A stretch of 64,000 nt of DNA. Source: Hydrangea macrophylla (taxonomy: Eukaryota; Streptophyta; Magnoliopsida; Cornales; Hydrangeaceae). Under the pieces are notes generated by a model. The model made no database searches, was not told the DNA's origin, and worked only from the letters and a program-made list of their open reading frames with translations. Shown here piece after piece: positions 9,657 to 22,409 of this stretch. The stretch covers positions 27,901,501 to 27,965,500 of the forward strand of contig CM066998.1 in the NCBI GenBank assembly GCA_033977485.1, written 5' to 3'. A program made the position numbers and the translations under genes. Within the stretch, counting starts at the first letter, position 1. Each line of letters begins with the position of its first letter.

Positions 9657-10430
9657 GTTCGATCGATCGAAGCAGATCGGTCAGGTTCGATCGATTGAAA
9701 GCTAGGGATGGCAGTGGGTCGGAGTTGGCACGGAGCCCCCCCTATACCAACTCCAACTCCTACTCCGTTTATTTTCCTCCTTCTCCGATTCCGCCCCATC
9801 CCATTTATGTAAAATACCAACTCCTATTCCATTCCTACTCTGTTTATTATCAGGTACTCCTATTACACTCCTACTCTATTCGTTAATCACCATTCCAAAA
9901 TTAATTGTTCTTTTATAATTCAAAAGCCACTTATATTTTAGCTAAATTTCCTAAAAATTCACTTTCACACAAATGATTCTAAATTTGTTAATCACAATTC
10001 AGAAATTAAATATTAATACTGAAGAGAATGAGATGTACATATATGCCTTGATTTGTTATAAATACGTATGAGTATGAGGGTAGTTTAGTAACTTAATGAT
10101 TTAATCAGGGTGGGGCGGTTTTTAAATGGTAGTATTTCAAGGATACCAACTCTGCCCCGACTCCTGTAGGGTTTTTGTTTTTTCATACCAAATCCACTCC
10201 TACTCTTATTGTAACTCCTTCAAACCCATTCCATTAGGAGCAGAGTGGAACGGAGGTCCAGCGGCGTGAAGAACCTTGCCATCCCTATTGAATAAAGTAG
10301 CTCAATCGATTGAGAAAGAGTACCACGCCATAAATGTATGTCGGCAAGGTTTCGATCTCTTGAAGAGGGTTCGATCGCTTGAACAAAGAACTTCTCGATC
10401 GCTCGAGACGACTTTGATCGCTTGAAAGTG
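9657..10430 (+). repeat. TCGATCGA-type motif cluster 2, split by a MITE
   Basis: Copies of CGATCGATCGAA, TTCGATCGATTGA, CAATCGATTGAG, TTCGATCGCTTGA and related forms lie at 9657-9698 and again at 10302-10430. The intervening 585 bp is a hAT-like MITE, so the cluster was continuous before that insertion. Confidence 0.65.
9703..10287. mobile_element. hAT-like MITE (585 bp)
   Basis: The ends are TAGGGATGGCA and TGCCATCCCTA, a hAT-type terminal inverted repeat. Subterminal regions carry repeats of CCAACTCC and its complement GGAGT(T/A)GG. The flanking 8-mers TTGAAAGC and TTGAATAA agree in only six of eight positions, so the duplication has decayed or is approximate. There is no coding capacity. 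Confidence 0.7.
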
Positions 10431-10556
10431 AAACCTCAACTATGGACAAGGTATTCATATAGAATCTCATGTATTATTGTACACTTCAAAAATATTAGGT
10501 ATTACATCTTCAGTCGGAATGAGTGGCCCTTGTTGGGCTTTGCTGTGGGCCAGTGT

Positions 10557-10585
10557 GGGGCTTTGGGGTTGGGTTGGGGTTGGGG
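10557..10585 (+). other. G-quadruplex-prone tract of TTGGGG units
   Basis: Five runs of three or four G separated by two to four bases (GGGG-CTTT-GGGG-TT-GGG-TT-GGGG-TT-GGGG) meet the usual intramolecular G4 pattern on the plus strand. No gene is attached to it. Confidence 0.6.
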
Positions 10586-10589
10586 TATG

Positions 10590-12190
10590 CGTGTGTGTGG
10601 ATTGAGTGTTTATCCAATCCAAATCCAGGTAAGTATAAAAAGGGAAAAAAAAAATTACGAAGGACAAACGGAAACAATACGGAGGACAAAAGGAAAAAAT
10701 TATTCAAGTGTTATCCAAAAATTAATTAACTTGGGCCCTTTTTTATTTATGGATTTATTAACTAAATAACTAAAAAAAATTGTAATAACTTTTTTTCTCA
10801 TTTAGTTAATAAGGAATATAAATGAAATAGAAAATAATGCGAAAAATATATTGAAACTTTTTATTTACTAGTCATTTCACCATCTCTTTACTTGAGTTCT
10901 ATTTAATTTATGAATTTAATGAAGAAAAGAGACAAAGCATTTAATGCAACTTTTTTTTTGCTTTTCATTGGTTAACAAAGAAGGAAATAAGTAGAAAAAG
11001 AAAATAAAGTGAAAAAAATAAATTAAATTTTTTCTGATCATGAGTCATTTCACCTTATCTTTTTTTTTAGTTTTATTTCATATTTCTTTTTTTGAATTTC
11101 ACTATTTTTTAATATGGAGAAAAAAACTAGAAAGGAATAATTAAAACTTAGCTTTTTTCATGTCTTTTTAAATTCCTAAATATTGGGGAAACAATTGCTA
11201 GAGTTAGGTAAAATAAAAGAACGGACGATTGATATGACATTTCTTCGAGTCCACCACTACTCATACGTCTGATTAGGAATGACTCTTCCTTTTTCTATTC
11301 TCTTTTGATCAGAGGAAAATCTCTTCCTACTTTTACAAATTTTTTTTTGCCTTAATGTTGTGTTTGGTAGGAAGGATGGAAAAGTGGATGGAAGGGAGAT
11401 GTGCATCTCCCTAAAGAAAGGAAGGAGGCCTTTTCCTTGTGTTTGGTAACAAAAAGGGAAGGGAAGTTAATAATCTCCTCATTTGTTTGGTATTAATTGG
11501 GGAAAGAAGGGAAGCCAAATATAATAACCAACATTTTTGCACTATAGTTTGCTTCGGGCATGTCAGAGTTGAGATAGTTCGATTGTGTTTGTGTTAGCAA
11601 ACATGGTTTTACTTAATATTTTGTGCGAGTGATCCACGATCTGGCTTCTATCACATAGTGATAGTTAAAAACTAGTAGGAAAGTATCCTAGTTATAGGAT
11701 CTTTGACAGTACTAACGGGCACAAGTCAAAAAATTATAAAGATGGAAATAAAGCAAGGCTTTGAAACTGAAATACATTGTATTAAAAAATATTACAAAGA
11801 AATAAAAAATTACAATTACTAGAGAAAGTAAAAGATAATTAAAATAGTTAAGCACTAAGGGAAATGCAAAGCTTAAGAAAACAAAATAAAAATAGTGTAA
11901 GAACACTAAAGTAAAGCTTAAGTGAAAGCCAAAAAAGAGCTACTAGTTGCTAAGTTGAATGCATTTGAGAATGTGTTTGTGTGTCGATTTGTTCGACCTA
12001 CTTGAGAGATTACAAGAAATGGAAATTACTTAAGAAAGTAGCGCAAAATACAATAGAGCAAACTAAGGAAAGCTTAAAGGAAATTGCTATTGGAATGCTA
12101 AGTTGAATGATACTGGAATGCTTTTGAGAAATTGTTGTGTTTTGTTCAGGCTGTTGGAGAGTCTAATCTGTTGGAGTTTGCTCTATATTT
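10590..12190. other. AT-rich spacer, no gene recognised
   Basis: The sequence is AT-rich with many A and T homopolymers. A TGTGTTTGGTA motif appears twice near 11360-11450, suggesting an old uncharacterised repeat. The part from about 11560 continues across the insertion at 12196-20926 into 20932 onward, but neither side shows a recognisable gene. Confidence 0.5.
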
Positions 12191-12195
12191 GTAGG

Positions 12196-13670
12196 TGATG
12201 TTGTCAATATCAATATATAAAAGTATACTTTACTTTTCTAAAGATTTGCAGTGTGGAAGTAAAGGTCGAACCCACAGAGATTGAAATACTACAACTCTTA
12301 ATTTTAAAACCTAATTCTAATTAATTATGAAAACGAGATTTTAATTTTGAATTTAATTAAACTAAGAACAATAAAATAAATCTAAATTATGAAAGCAATT
12401 TAAAAGTGTTTTTATAAATATTTTTAAAAGAACCTAGGATTGCAAATCCACCACTAGCTTCATAATAAGGGTATTTATGAATTATTTTAGCTTATTAAGT
12501 TGGATGATAATGGGGAATTGTAGCTACAAGCCCAATTCCTCCGTCAAGAAAATAACTATGGTTCAAGCACCAACATAATCCATCTTCGGTTAGCACGAAT
12601 TATCCCACACTAAACTAGGGTTGTGGTATAATCCGTCTAATCTAGGCATGGACTATTCGGATACTTGATAGCACAATTCAATAAAGCACCATTACATGTA
12701 AACAATCCATACAAGCACAGCAAATATAGATCATTGAGCACATCACAGTCAAAATAGATCTAAGACAAGAATAAACTTTGAAAGTAATGATTTAATCAAT
12801 AAAAGTACGATTTATTCATAAAAATCCTCTAAACATGTAATCATCATCCATACATAATAAATCTAAAATAAAAACATAAATAAAACCCTATTACTTGGCT
12901 AGGGTTTCATTGAAACCCTAGATCTAGAGTCTAGCTGTCCATAGAATTGATGAACGGCAAGAGGTTGATGGAGGAGGCCATGGGAATCCTTGGTCTTCTT
13001 CTTCTTCTCCTTGCTTTTCTCTCTTCAATGGCTGAAAATAATGTATAATATGGCTGTATATTGATGTGTATAATGATGTGTAATCCCAAAATTGATTTAG
13101 AATACGATTTATATAGAGTTTGGAAGGATTTAGGAAGCTTTCCTAAGTCAAATCGGACTAAAACAGCTATATTTACGTTTCTGGACGTCATATGCACAAA
13201 CCACTTTCGCTGGGCACCTTAATTTAATAAAATACGTGTTTTTGGTTTTTTCAAAGGTCGCTCGCGCGACCCGCTCACGCGAGGTCCTTTTCGCTGCACT
13301 GCGCGACTTTCGTAGAATTGCGATAACTTTTCGCTCGGAACTCGGATTGACTCGCCGTTTGAAGCCACGTGTCCGTAGCTCGAAGATCTACATTTTATAT
13401 CTCTGGAGAAAGTTCTCAAATCCAAAGTATTATTTGTCAAAAATGCGATTTTCCAAGACTGCTACTGCATTCAGCTTTCACCCAAATCACCGTTTGAGCC
13501 CAGGATGACTTCCAAAGCCACTAATCATTGGATTTTTGTGCATTTTCAAGTTAAAGCTCCAAATCCTACAAAATTTAGAATACTTATTAAAAAATAACTA
13601 ATAACTACATGAAATGGGTTAACAAAGCGTATTTTTAGAACTATAAACGGCAACTATTCGTCGCCGATCA
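12196..13670 (-). repeat. 3' LTR of the minus-strand Athila-like element
   Basis: On the minus strand the LTR runs TGATCGGCGACG...TTGACAACATCA. A TATA box, TATATAAA, lies on the minus strand at 13108-13115. A CpG-rich stretch with TCGCTCGCGCGACC near 13255-13315 stands out from the AT-rich background. Confidence 0.93.
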
Positions 13671-13681
13671 CACCCCCAAAC
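13671..13681 (-). other. Polypurine tract of the minus-strand Athila-like element
   Basis: On the minus strand TTTGGGGGTG directly precedes the LTR start TGATCGG. Similar GGTTTGGGGG blocks recur further inside, at about 15423-15432 and 16111-16120. Confidence 0.75.
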
Positions 13682-16257
13682 CTACACTTTGCTAGTCCTC
13701 GAGCAAAAAGAAAATAAAAATAAAACTACTACTACAAATACTACTCCATTTTCGCATGGATCACGATTGCATTTAGCATATGCAACAAGCCTTTTAAACC
13801 CCTAGGTGTCCCTAGTCGGACGAGTGAAGTCTCGTGAGGGTTCTCGTCAACAAGTCACCCACAACCATCTTTATTAACTTGTAAATTTTAAAACAAATTT
13901 TATTAAGAACAAAAACTAATAGTCAATACTCCTTATTATAAAACAATGATTTGAAATAGAATAACGAACAAGAAGAAATGGAATCAAACGTCTACCTACG
14001 TCATGAAAAACAATCTCAAGCACATGCATCGTATAAATCAATAGAATTTCTCATAAAATTGCACGTGTGTGATATGACAGTCAAATGAACACGCGCATGT
14101 CATGAACTTGGATTATAACTCGGATGACCATCTAACTATGCTTCGATTACGAATCTCACAATGTTAATTACACTCTCAAATGAAACACTCAGAAATAGGT
14201 GTAATTTTTCTAAAATATGTGAGTAAAGGAAATATGTTTTCAAAATGAGAAATGCTCACATATGACTCGAAAAAGACGCATGACACGAAAGAACAATAGT
14301 CTCATGGATAGGATGCCAACAATCAAGAAAAATTAGTCATTACCATGTTTTAATCCCCCTCCCATCGTTTACATATCCAAACCATGTTTTCTAGGATCAA
14401 ATAGGACTTTTCAAAGGTTGTAATATGGCTCAGGCTATAGAAAAGGATAGAAATGATTCATTAGGTAGTTTTCAGAATGGCATTGTAAGGCATGTTCAAT
14501 TTCTTTCATTCATCTCTTCCACCAACTTTCATCTTTTTCATTCTCTTCTTTTCAATTTTTTTTTTAATTTCTTTTTTTTTATCAACCTTCTTCCTCTTTA
14601 TTTTTTTTCAATCTTTTCTTTTTCTTTTCGTTGCTCTTGAAACAAATATTCATTGAATACCAAGGCAACCACCCCAAACATCATCTTATCTTCTTTTTCT
14701 TCTTCTTCTCAATCACACATCGCCTTAACAACACTAAAAGGTGACGAATCTTTCAGTGGTGAACTCCAAGTTGGTCAAGTTGGAGCAAAAACAGGATAAT
14801 GGTAATTAAAGAAAAAAAAACGGCATTTTAATGGCTCAATGGGCGAACTAAGGAAATTTATCATTTATCGGTCGGCAGTAAACAAAAAGGGCCTAAAATC
14901 ATGTCCTATGGTTATATGGTTCTTCAATGTTTACGACGGAAGATTATTTAGCATGGTAACAAATATTTTAACTTGACTATCAACCAAAACAAGAATAATG
15001 AGACTAAACAACGAGTTAATGCGCTATTTCAATGAAATTCGACAAACACATAATGTACTTATAACCCTCTAAAAAGAAAAGATAGGCTCAAAAGCTCACC
15101 GGGTCTAGTCTCCACCTTGTGTTATCTAGAAATCCGAATCATATTATAGTTCACATCAGACATGTATTCAAGTGACTACGTGTAGTGCATAGGTTTATGT
15201 GCAAATCTATGATATAAAACTACGATTTGAACGATACATAACTTAAAACGTTACAACATGACTTCAGTAAATGTTTAATCACATATTCTTTTGTTTACCA
15301 TTCTATAACAATCATAGTTACATAACAAGAAGTATCAAATTTAGATTGCAAATATGTCGGTAATCATCGTTTATTTAAGCACAAGTATCGAAAATTTTTA
15401 AAAATTGTGCATGTGTGTGCATACCCCCAAACCTAAACCTTTCATTGTCCCCAATGAAACAATAAAATAAAAGAAATGAGAGTACTTAAGTAAGGAACGA
15501 TAATACCTCGATCTCGGCAAACACAGAACAGGTTAACACAAAGGAATATGACAATAAAGTTCAATGTTACCTGTTACTTCTTAACAAAAGAAAATTAAAC
15601 AAACAAAATAATAAAAACAGCTAAAAGAATTATAGCTTAGCTAAGCTAAACGAAACTAAATAAACTATAAGAAGAAACAAAACTATGAAGACAACACGAA
15701 AATAAGCTATAAAAGGAAATAAAACATAACCAGAATTATGAAAACAATCAAAGACTCGATCTAAAAGTACCTAAGAAACAAAAACAGAAAAGTAAAAACT
15801 ATGTGACAGGTGGGGAGAAAACAAAAGAAAACAAATCAGGAAAATGGGGGATCGCGTAAGCGGTCCGCACGAGTGGCCGTCGCGCGTGCGAATCCCAAAA
15901 TGTTTTTTTTTTAATCGTGAAAATCTCGCGCAAGTGAGCGAATTGAGGCGCGAGATGTAACAGAGAGCTCATAAAAACAATAAAAAAAATTTCACTAAGG
16001 AACAGTTTTGCGCGAGCGACGTCTCGCGCGAGCGAGCCGCGCGCGCGAGAATGGTATTTTCTCTTGTTTCACTTATTTTATGTAAATAAATTAAAAATAA
16101 CTTTACTCCAACCCCCAAACCTGTCCAGAAACTAAAAAATAGACCAAAACGACCCAAAAATAGTCAAAAATTATTAAAATAAATGAATTAAAGCTTGGGT
16201 TGCCTCCCAAGAAGCGCTATCTTTTACGTCTTTAGCTAGACCATTCTAGCTCAAGAT
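13682..16257 (-). other. 3' non-coding internal region of the Athila-like element
   Basis: About 2.6 kb follow the gag-protease frame without any coding domain; no polymerase relic could be recognised in either strand. The part at 15850-16060 is CpG-rich, with self-complementary runs such as TCGCGCGAGCGA, matching the CpG-rich patch of the LTRs. The 16195-16225 block TTGGGTTGCCTCCCAAGAAG lies just downstream of the coding frame. Confidence 0.6.
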
Positions 16258-18972
16258 TCAAGGAGGCCGTAAATCGGACTGTGTACCCCTAAGGACGTCA
16301 GGGAGATTTCGGTGATAAGCAGAAATAACGTCGCTATGAGTCAATTTATTTAACGGTTCATCTTGCTCATGTTCACATCGATTTCTCACCTTCCGAGTAA
16401 ATTCATCGTTAGGGTCCAGGTTATTTGCATTCATCCTCTCACTACTCACCATATTATTTCCATTACTCATAGGTATTGCGTAGTTGGGTTCAATAGTTTG
16501 TCTTACCTCACTCTCCGCCTCACATAGGTAATCGTTGTCTTTAGGAGGTTGATTCATAGCGTTAAAGACGTTTAATTTTAAGTTCATGTTCCCAAATGAC
16601 ACTTTCATCACCCCCGTTCGACAGTTGACACGCGCATTAGCGGTGGCTAAGAATGGACGACCAAGAATAACAGGGGTGTGCTTTCTAGCATCTAGGACAG
16701 GTTCAGTGTCAAGGACCATAAAATCGACAGGATAAAAACATTGATCAACTTTAACTAAGACGTCCTCGATGATTCCTCTAGGTACTTTAACGGAACGATC
16801 CGCTAATTGAATAGTAGCGGCCATAGGTTTAAGTTCACCTAAACCTAGTTGTTTATAAACGTGATAAGGTAAGAGATTAACACTCGCACCCAAGTCAAGG
16901 AGAGCCCTATGGATGACAGTGTCACCTATGACACATGAAATAGTTGGCGTACCAGGATCCTTATACTTTGGAGGTGAGTGTTGAAAAATAGAACTTACTT
17001 TTTCCGTGAGAAAGACCTTTTTCGGAGTATGACTACGCAATTTATGTTTTTGAGTACAAAGGTCTTTTAGACATTTAGCATAAGTGGGAATTTGTTTAAT
17101 AGCATCGAGGAATGGAATATTAATTTTAACTTGTTTAAATACCTCGAGTATATCCTCAACTTTTGACCCTTTCTTAGACAAATGTGACGGTCCCTCAACG
17201 TTTGGGGGATATGGCATTCTCGGAATATAATTCGTTGGGACCGGTTCTTTTTCTTTCTTATTTTGGCTCGCGTCCTCACCCTTCTTTGTATTAGAGTTGA
17301 TATTCATATCTATCACATTCTCATTCGGAATTTCTATTACCTCTTCCTCTCGTGTAGTCAACCTAGTTGAGACTGCGTTTACTTGCTCATTCGACCCCTT
17401 AACCTCATATTGTCCCTTAGGGTTTTGAATTGTTTGACTAGGCAACGTCCCCTCGTTTCTATGACTCACTGCAGTAGCTAGTTGTCCCATTTGGGATTCA
17501 AGCTTCGCAATGGATTGTGTGTGAGAGTGCACTATTTGTGCTTGTGCCTGTACTTGCGTTTCAATAGTCTTAAGGGATGCCAACACCTTTTCCTCAAAAA
17601 CATTACCCCTTGAAGGATTCGAATTAGGAGGCGGTTGTTGGTATTGATTAGGTTGAAACTGAGATCGATACGCATTAGGAAAATTAGTCGCCTCATTAGG
17701 ATTATTATTGTTATTTTTCCACGAGAAGTTAGGATGGTTTCTCCATGGCGCGTCCGGATTATTATTAGTCAAATTATAATTATTTCGTGGGTATTGTTGA
17801 ATAGAATTAATGTGTTGCTCCACGAACTCCGGAAATTGACTCGTCGATGGACATGCAAGTATCGAATGTGACGGATCTGAACATAATGCACAGATTTCAT
17901 GAGCGGGTGGGGCTGTCGTTTGATTCATTGTCAAAAGTCGGTCAAGTTTTTTAGATAGTTCTTTTATTTCAATTGACTGACTTGACTCAACTGTCACCTC
18001 TCGCTTAGGTTGAAGGTATCCCTCAGAACGGACAGACATCGCTTAGTGCATCGAATTCTTGCTCAAAGTTTCGAAAATTTTCCAGGCCTCGTCGGCGCTT
18101 TTGTGTAGGAAAGTTCCCGCACAAACGGCATCAACGGTATTCCTAACAGAGGGAATAAGCCCCTCGTAGAAGACTTGAACAAGTTGTCACTTAGGAACCT
18201 GATGATGTGGACATGAGCGTAACAATTCTTTAAATTTTTCCCAAGTGTCATAAAGAGTCTCCCCATCTTGCATCACAAAATTAGTTATATCTTTTCTTAT
18301 CTTATTTGTACGCATAATAGGGAAAAACTTTTGTAAAAAGGCGGTGTGTAAGGCTTCCCATGTTTTTATTGTGTTTGGCTCAAGTGATTGAAGCCAATAC
18401 TTCGCTTTGTCTCTTAAGGAGAATGGGAAGAGCCGCAATTTTAATTCATCATTATTTAGGTTTTGTATTTTCAAAGTAGAGCATATACCCTGAAAATCTC
18501 CCAAGTGTTGATATGGATCTTCATTTAGACGGCCATGGAATGATGGAAGTAGCGAGATGGTAGACGACTTTATCTCAAAGTGAGATGCTGTCGCCTCCGG
18601 TAATTCGATACCAGCTTGTGGCGTGTACGTCATAGGAATAAAATAGTTTATAAGTGGAGGAGGTGGCGGTATATTGAGATTATTCATATTAGCTCCGTTG
18701 TTATTTTGGTTGTTTTCGTTATTATTTCCAATGTCTGCCATTTTAATTGGTTCTATGTTATGAAAGCATGGTTTCTTTAATCTTGTAAGGGTACTACGAA
18801 TTTCGGATTCAAATAAAGACGTTGGTTTTGGTGTCAAATCGTCGTCTATTAAAAACCTTGTTCTAGAAGTTAAGTTTGAAGACTTATTAACTCTTAGGGT
18901 GCGTTCAAGTTCAAAGTCGAAAGGTTTTAATTCCGGTTTACTTGAGCGCGTACCAAATATAAACTTAAACAA
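16258..18972 (-). pseudogene. Athila-like Gag and aspartic protease, two in-frame stops
   Basis: The frame opens at the ATG at 18972 (MFKFIFGT) and contains the retrotransposon gag domain: LPSFHGRLNEDPYQHL near residue 142, then FPFSLRDKAKYWL and YDTWEKFKELLRSCPHH. A TGA at 18187-18189 and a TAA at about 18042-18044 interrupt the same frame, dividing it into a 261-residue and a 593-residue open part. The second part holds a CX2CX4HX4C zinc knuckle (CALCSDPSHSILAC) and a retropepsin domain: DLGASVNLLP active site, then QLADRS, VPRGIIEDVLV and ILGRPFL flap and core motifs. The active-site triad reads D-L-G rather than the common D-T/S-G. Gag would form the particle and bind RNA; the protease would process Gag. 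Stops this early mean the copy is probably defective, although its LTRs are young. Confidence 0.88.
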
Positions 18973-19429
18973 AGGAAAAGAAACTAAAACGACTAACTAA
19001 ACAAAAGAAACAAATAGCAATCACGCAAATAAGGCAACAAGCACACAACTACTATGATGCATGCAAATTATCCTGTAATGCAATGACCGCGTCAAGCCCA
19101 GCGCCCCGGGTTTCCTAGCTAATGCAGTGCAATTCACCCTAAACTAATGCAAATAGTGCGTCACAGCGCCCTGACTTACAGTGGTTTAGAGCGAGTTTCA
19201 AAAGAAGTAATTTATTTTATTTTATTTTTGTTTTTATTTGCGTAAGCTCCTTTGATGTGCTTAGCTAATCCACTCGGAAACGTTAGGATTTGATGACTCG
19301 AAAATCTATAAAATAAAAGAACAAGTTAGTAATTTTAAAACAAAAACGGAAAATAAGACGATAAAAACTAATCTAATATTTACGAGTTAACTAAACTAAG
19401 ATTCTAAAACTAAAGCTAGTAATTTGCAA

Positions 19430-19447
19430 TCCCCGGCAACGGCGCCA
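19430..19447 (-). other. Primer binding site of the Athila-like element
   Basis: The minus strand reads TGGCGCCGTTGCCGGGGA, 5 bp from the LTR edge at 19453. The same 18-mer occurs at 53461-53478 in the other Athila element. It is the priming site seen throughout this lineage, usually ascribed to tRNA-Asp. Confidence 0.85.
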
Positions 19448-19452
19448 AAAAT

Positions 19453-20926
19453 TGATGTTGTCAATATCAATATATAAAAGTATACTTTACTTTTCTAAAG
19501 ATTTGCAGTGTGGAAGTAAAGGTCGAACCCACAGAGATTGAAATACTACAACTCTTAATTTTAAAACCTAATTCTAATTAATTATGAAAATGAGATTTTA
19601 ATTTTGAATTTAATTAAACTAAGAACAATAAAATAAATCTAAATTATGAAAGCAATTTAAAAGTGTTTTTATAAATATTTTTAAAGGAACCTAGGATTGT
19701 AAATCCACCACTAGCTTTATACTAAGGGTATTTATGAATTATTTTAGCTTATTAAGTTGGATGATAATGGGGAATTGTAGCTACAAGCCCAATTCCTCCG
19801 TCAAGAAAATAACTATGGTTCAAGCACCAACATAATCCATCTTCGGTTAGCACGAATTATCCCACACTAAACTAGGGTTGTGGTATAATCCGTCTAATCT
19901 AGGCATGGACTATTCGGATACTTGATAGCACAATTCAATAAAGCACCATTACATGTAAACAATCCATACAAGCACAGCAAATATAGATCATTGAGCACAT
20001 CACAGTCAAAATAGATCTAAGACAAGAATAAACTTTGAAAGTAATGATTTAATCAATAAAAGTACGATTTATTTATAAAAATCCTCTAAACATGTAATCA
20101 TCATCCATACATAATAAATCTAAAATAAAAACATAATAAAACCCTATTACTTGGCTAGGGTTTCATTGAAACCCTAGATCTAGAGTCTAGCTGTCCATAG
20201 AATTGATGAACAACAAGAGGTTGATGGAGGAGGCCATGGGAATCCTTGGTCTTCTTCTTCATCTCCTTGCTTTTCTCTCTTCAATGGCTGAAAATAATGT
20301 ATAATATGGCTGTATATTGATGTGTATAATGATGTGTAATCCCAAAATTGATTTAGAATAGGATTTATATAGAGTTTGGAAGGATTTAGGAAGCTTTCCT
20401 AAGTCAAATCGCACTAAAACAACTATATTTACGTTTCTGGACGTCATATGCACAAACCACCTTCGCTGGGCACCTTAATTTAATAACATACGTGTTTTTG
20501 GTTTTTTCAAAGGTCGCTCGCGCGACCCGCTCGCGCGAGGTCCTTTTCGCTGCACTGCGCGACTTTCGTAGAATTGCGATAACTTTTCGCTCGGAACTCG
20601 GATTGACTCGCCGTTTGAAGCCACGTGTCCGTAACTCGAAGATCTACATTTTATATCTCTGGAGAAAGTTCTCAAATCCAAAGTATTATTTTTCAAAAAT
20701 GCGATTTTCCAAGACTGCTACTGCATTCAGCTTTCACCGAAATCACCGTTTGAGCCCAGGATGACTTCCAAAGCCACTAATCATTGGATTTTTGTGTATT
20801 TTCAAGTTAAAGCTCCAAATCCTACAAAATTTAGAATACTTATTAAAAAATAACTAATAACTACATCAAATGGGTTAACAAAGCGTATTTTTAGAACTAT
20901 AAACGGCAACTATTCGTCGCCGATCA
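19453..20926 (-). repeat. 5' LTR of the minus-strand Athila-like element
   Basis: This is a near-identical copy of 12196-13670, with scattered single-base changes only. The TATA box TATATAAA is on the minus strand at 20364-20371, so transcription would start near 20335 and run leftward into gag. Confidence 0.93.
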
Positions 20927-20931
20927 GTAGG

Positions 20932-22017
20932 AAAGTGTTGAGCTTTAGCTTGCTCCCTAAGCTAGTTCTTGAAATGGTCAATTTTAGGGACTTACCATCT
21001 ATCACTTCTCATGTCTTGAGACCTATAACTCACTTTGTTCAAAGCATATTGAAACTTCCCAAATATTTCTGGGCCCCTCTTTTATTAACTTGATCAGCCA
21101 AAACATTGAACTAGTCCCAACATATGCTTTCTAGCCTGATTGTTCCAAACTGAATGTGTCCGAATTAGTGGTGGCTTGATGTGTATTTAGGGGTAGGCAA
21201 ACAGTTCAGTCAATTGGAATTGAACTAAAATAGTCAATTCGGTTTGACTAATTCGGTTAATTATTTCGATTCAGTCCATAACCGAACTATATATATAATA
21301 CATTTCGATTCGGTTTTCGGTATCACTTATGAAAACCAAATCGAAAACCGAATTGTGTGTATAATATGTTAGGGTTGTGAGATAAAGCTAAATTTTTTTT
21401 TCCCACTTTTCAGTTTAGATCTAAACTAACGATTGGAGAATGAAGACTGGAGACTCAAAAGTGAAGCGCCACTGACGTGCCTCTGCCTCTACCTCTTCAC
21501 CGATTCACCACTAGTCCATTGCTACTCTCTCTCTCTCTCTCTCTCTGAGATTGCATCAACTCTGTCACCACCACGAGCCGCCGGTGCCGACTTCACAGTC
21601 ACAGACCAGTGAACACGGTTGCATCACTCGTACTCTCTCTCCCTCTCACACACACCACGTGTTCTCTCTCTAAAATTCTCCGTAAGTTCTCTCTCCAATC
21701 TCATATTTTGTATCTAAAATCTTATATTTTGTATCTACAAGACTACAATCTCACAGACCAGTGGCTTTTTGTAACTACAATACTACAATCTCATATTTTC
21801 AATTGATGTTGGGTTTTTGACTTTTTGTAGGAATTTGTGACATTTGTTGAGATTTATATCAACAATCTCATATTATTCTCAGATTTCTAATCTCACAGCT
21901 CACAGTCTTAGACTTAAAAGTAGGTAACAAGGTTTTGTTTTTCTTTATCATATATTATATATGCTAAATTACATATGTAGATAATATGCACGCAAGCATA
22001 CTAGTTAGGTTTAGGTG
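20932..22017. other. Spacer with a possible hAT-like left end and a CT microsatellite
   Basis: No gene is recognised. TAGGGGTAGGCA at about 21189-21200, followed by repeated TTCGGTT/AACCGAA blocks, resembles the left end of the hAT-like family at 6688-7389, but no matching right end was found. A (CT)n run lies at about 21526-21547. Confidence 0.45.
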
Positions 22018-22409
22018 TCTTACCTAGCGGAATATCCCAACGGGATCGCCGAATGGTGTTGTTACGAGCCCCCAATAAGAACCACGAACCTGCTGCACTT
22101 ACATCGCTTTCGTGTACTCCCTTGTGCTTTGCCTAGGTCGTAGAAGACGCTACTGGAGCAATCCCCATGACAGTCACATGCTAAATCCCAAGGCACTGTG
22201 GTGATGGCCTAGAGAGAGAAAATTGTAGGGAGAGAGAGGGAGAAAGAGAGAAAGACCAGTTGAATCTCACAGGGTGTGCTAGAGGCAACCCTAGCTATGT
22301 GTATAATATACATATATATAGGCACACACCCTAGGTCTCCAAAGGCCAAAGCCCATTGGACCTGGTCCAATGTATGTGGGTGCCCATATGGCCCACAATA
22401 TTTCTTACA
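22018..22409 (-). repeat. 3' LTR of the minus-strand Copia relic
   Basis: On the minus strand a purine tract, GAGTGGGAGA, directly precedes TGTAAGAAATATTGTGGGCC. The LTR contains a TATA-like run (TATATATATG) at about 22310-22320. The left limit at 22018 (minus strand ...GTAAGACA) is a best guess from TG...CA ends. Confidence 0.65.

Larger units (their letters stand above)
12196..20926 (-). mobile_element. Complete Athila-like gypsy element encoding gag-protease only (non-autonomous), 8,731 bp
   Basis: Two nearly identical direct repeats of 1,475 and 1,474 bp (12196-13670 and 19453-20926) flank the internal region, and GTAGG is present on both outer sides (12191-12195 and 20927-20931) as a 5-bp target duplication. 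The orientation is minus, shown by the primer binding site next to the right LTR and the purine tract next to the left LTR. The internal region encodes gag and an aspartic protease but no reverse transcriptase, RNase H or integrase. It must therefore have been moved by enzymes of a related element. The near-identity of the LTRs implies a recent insertion. The gag is clearly related to that of the Athila element at 53586 onward. Confidence 0.93.

Noticed and set aside
13236..13508. 90-codon ORF present twice (also 20492-20764)
   Set aside because: Both copies lie in the two LTRs of one element and reflect LTR identity, not a gene family; the frame is opposite to the element's transcription.
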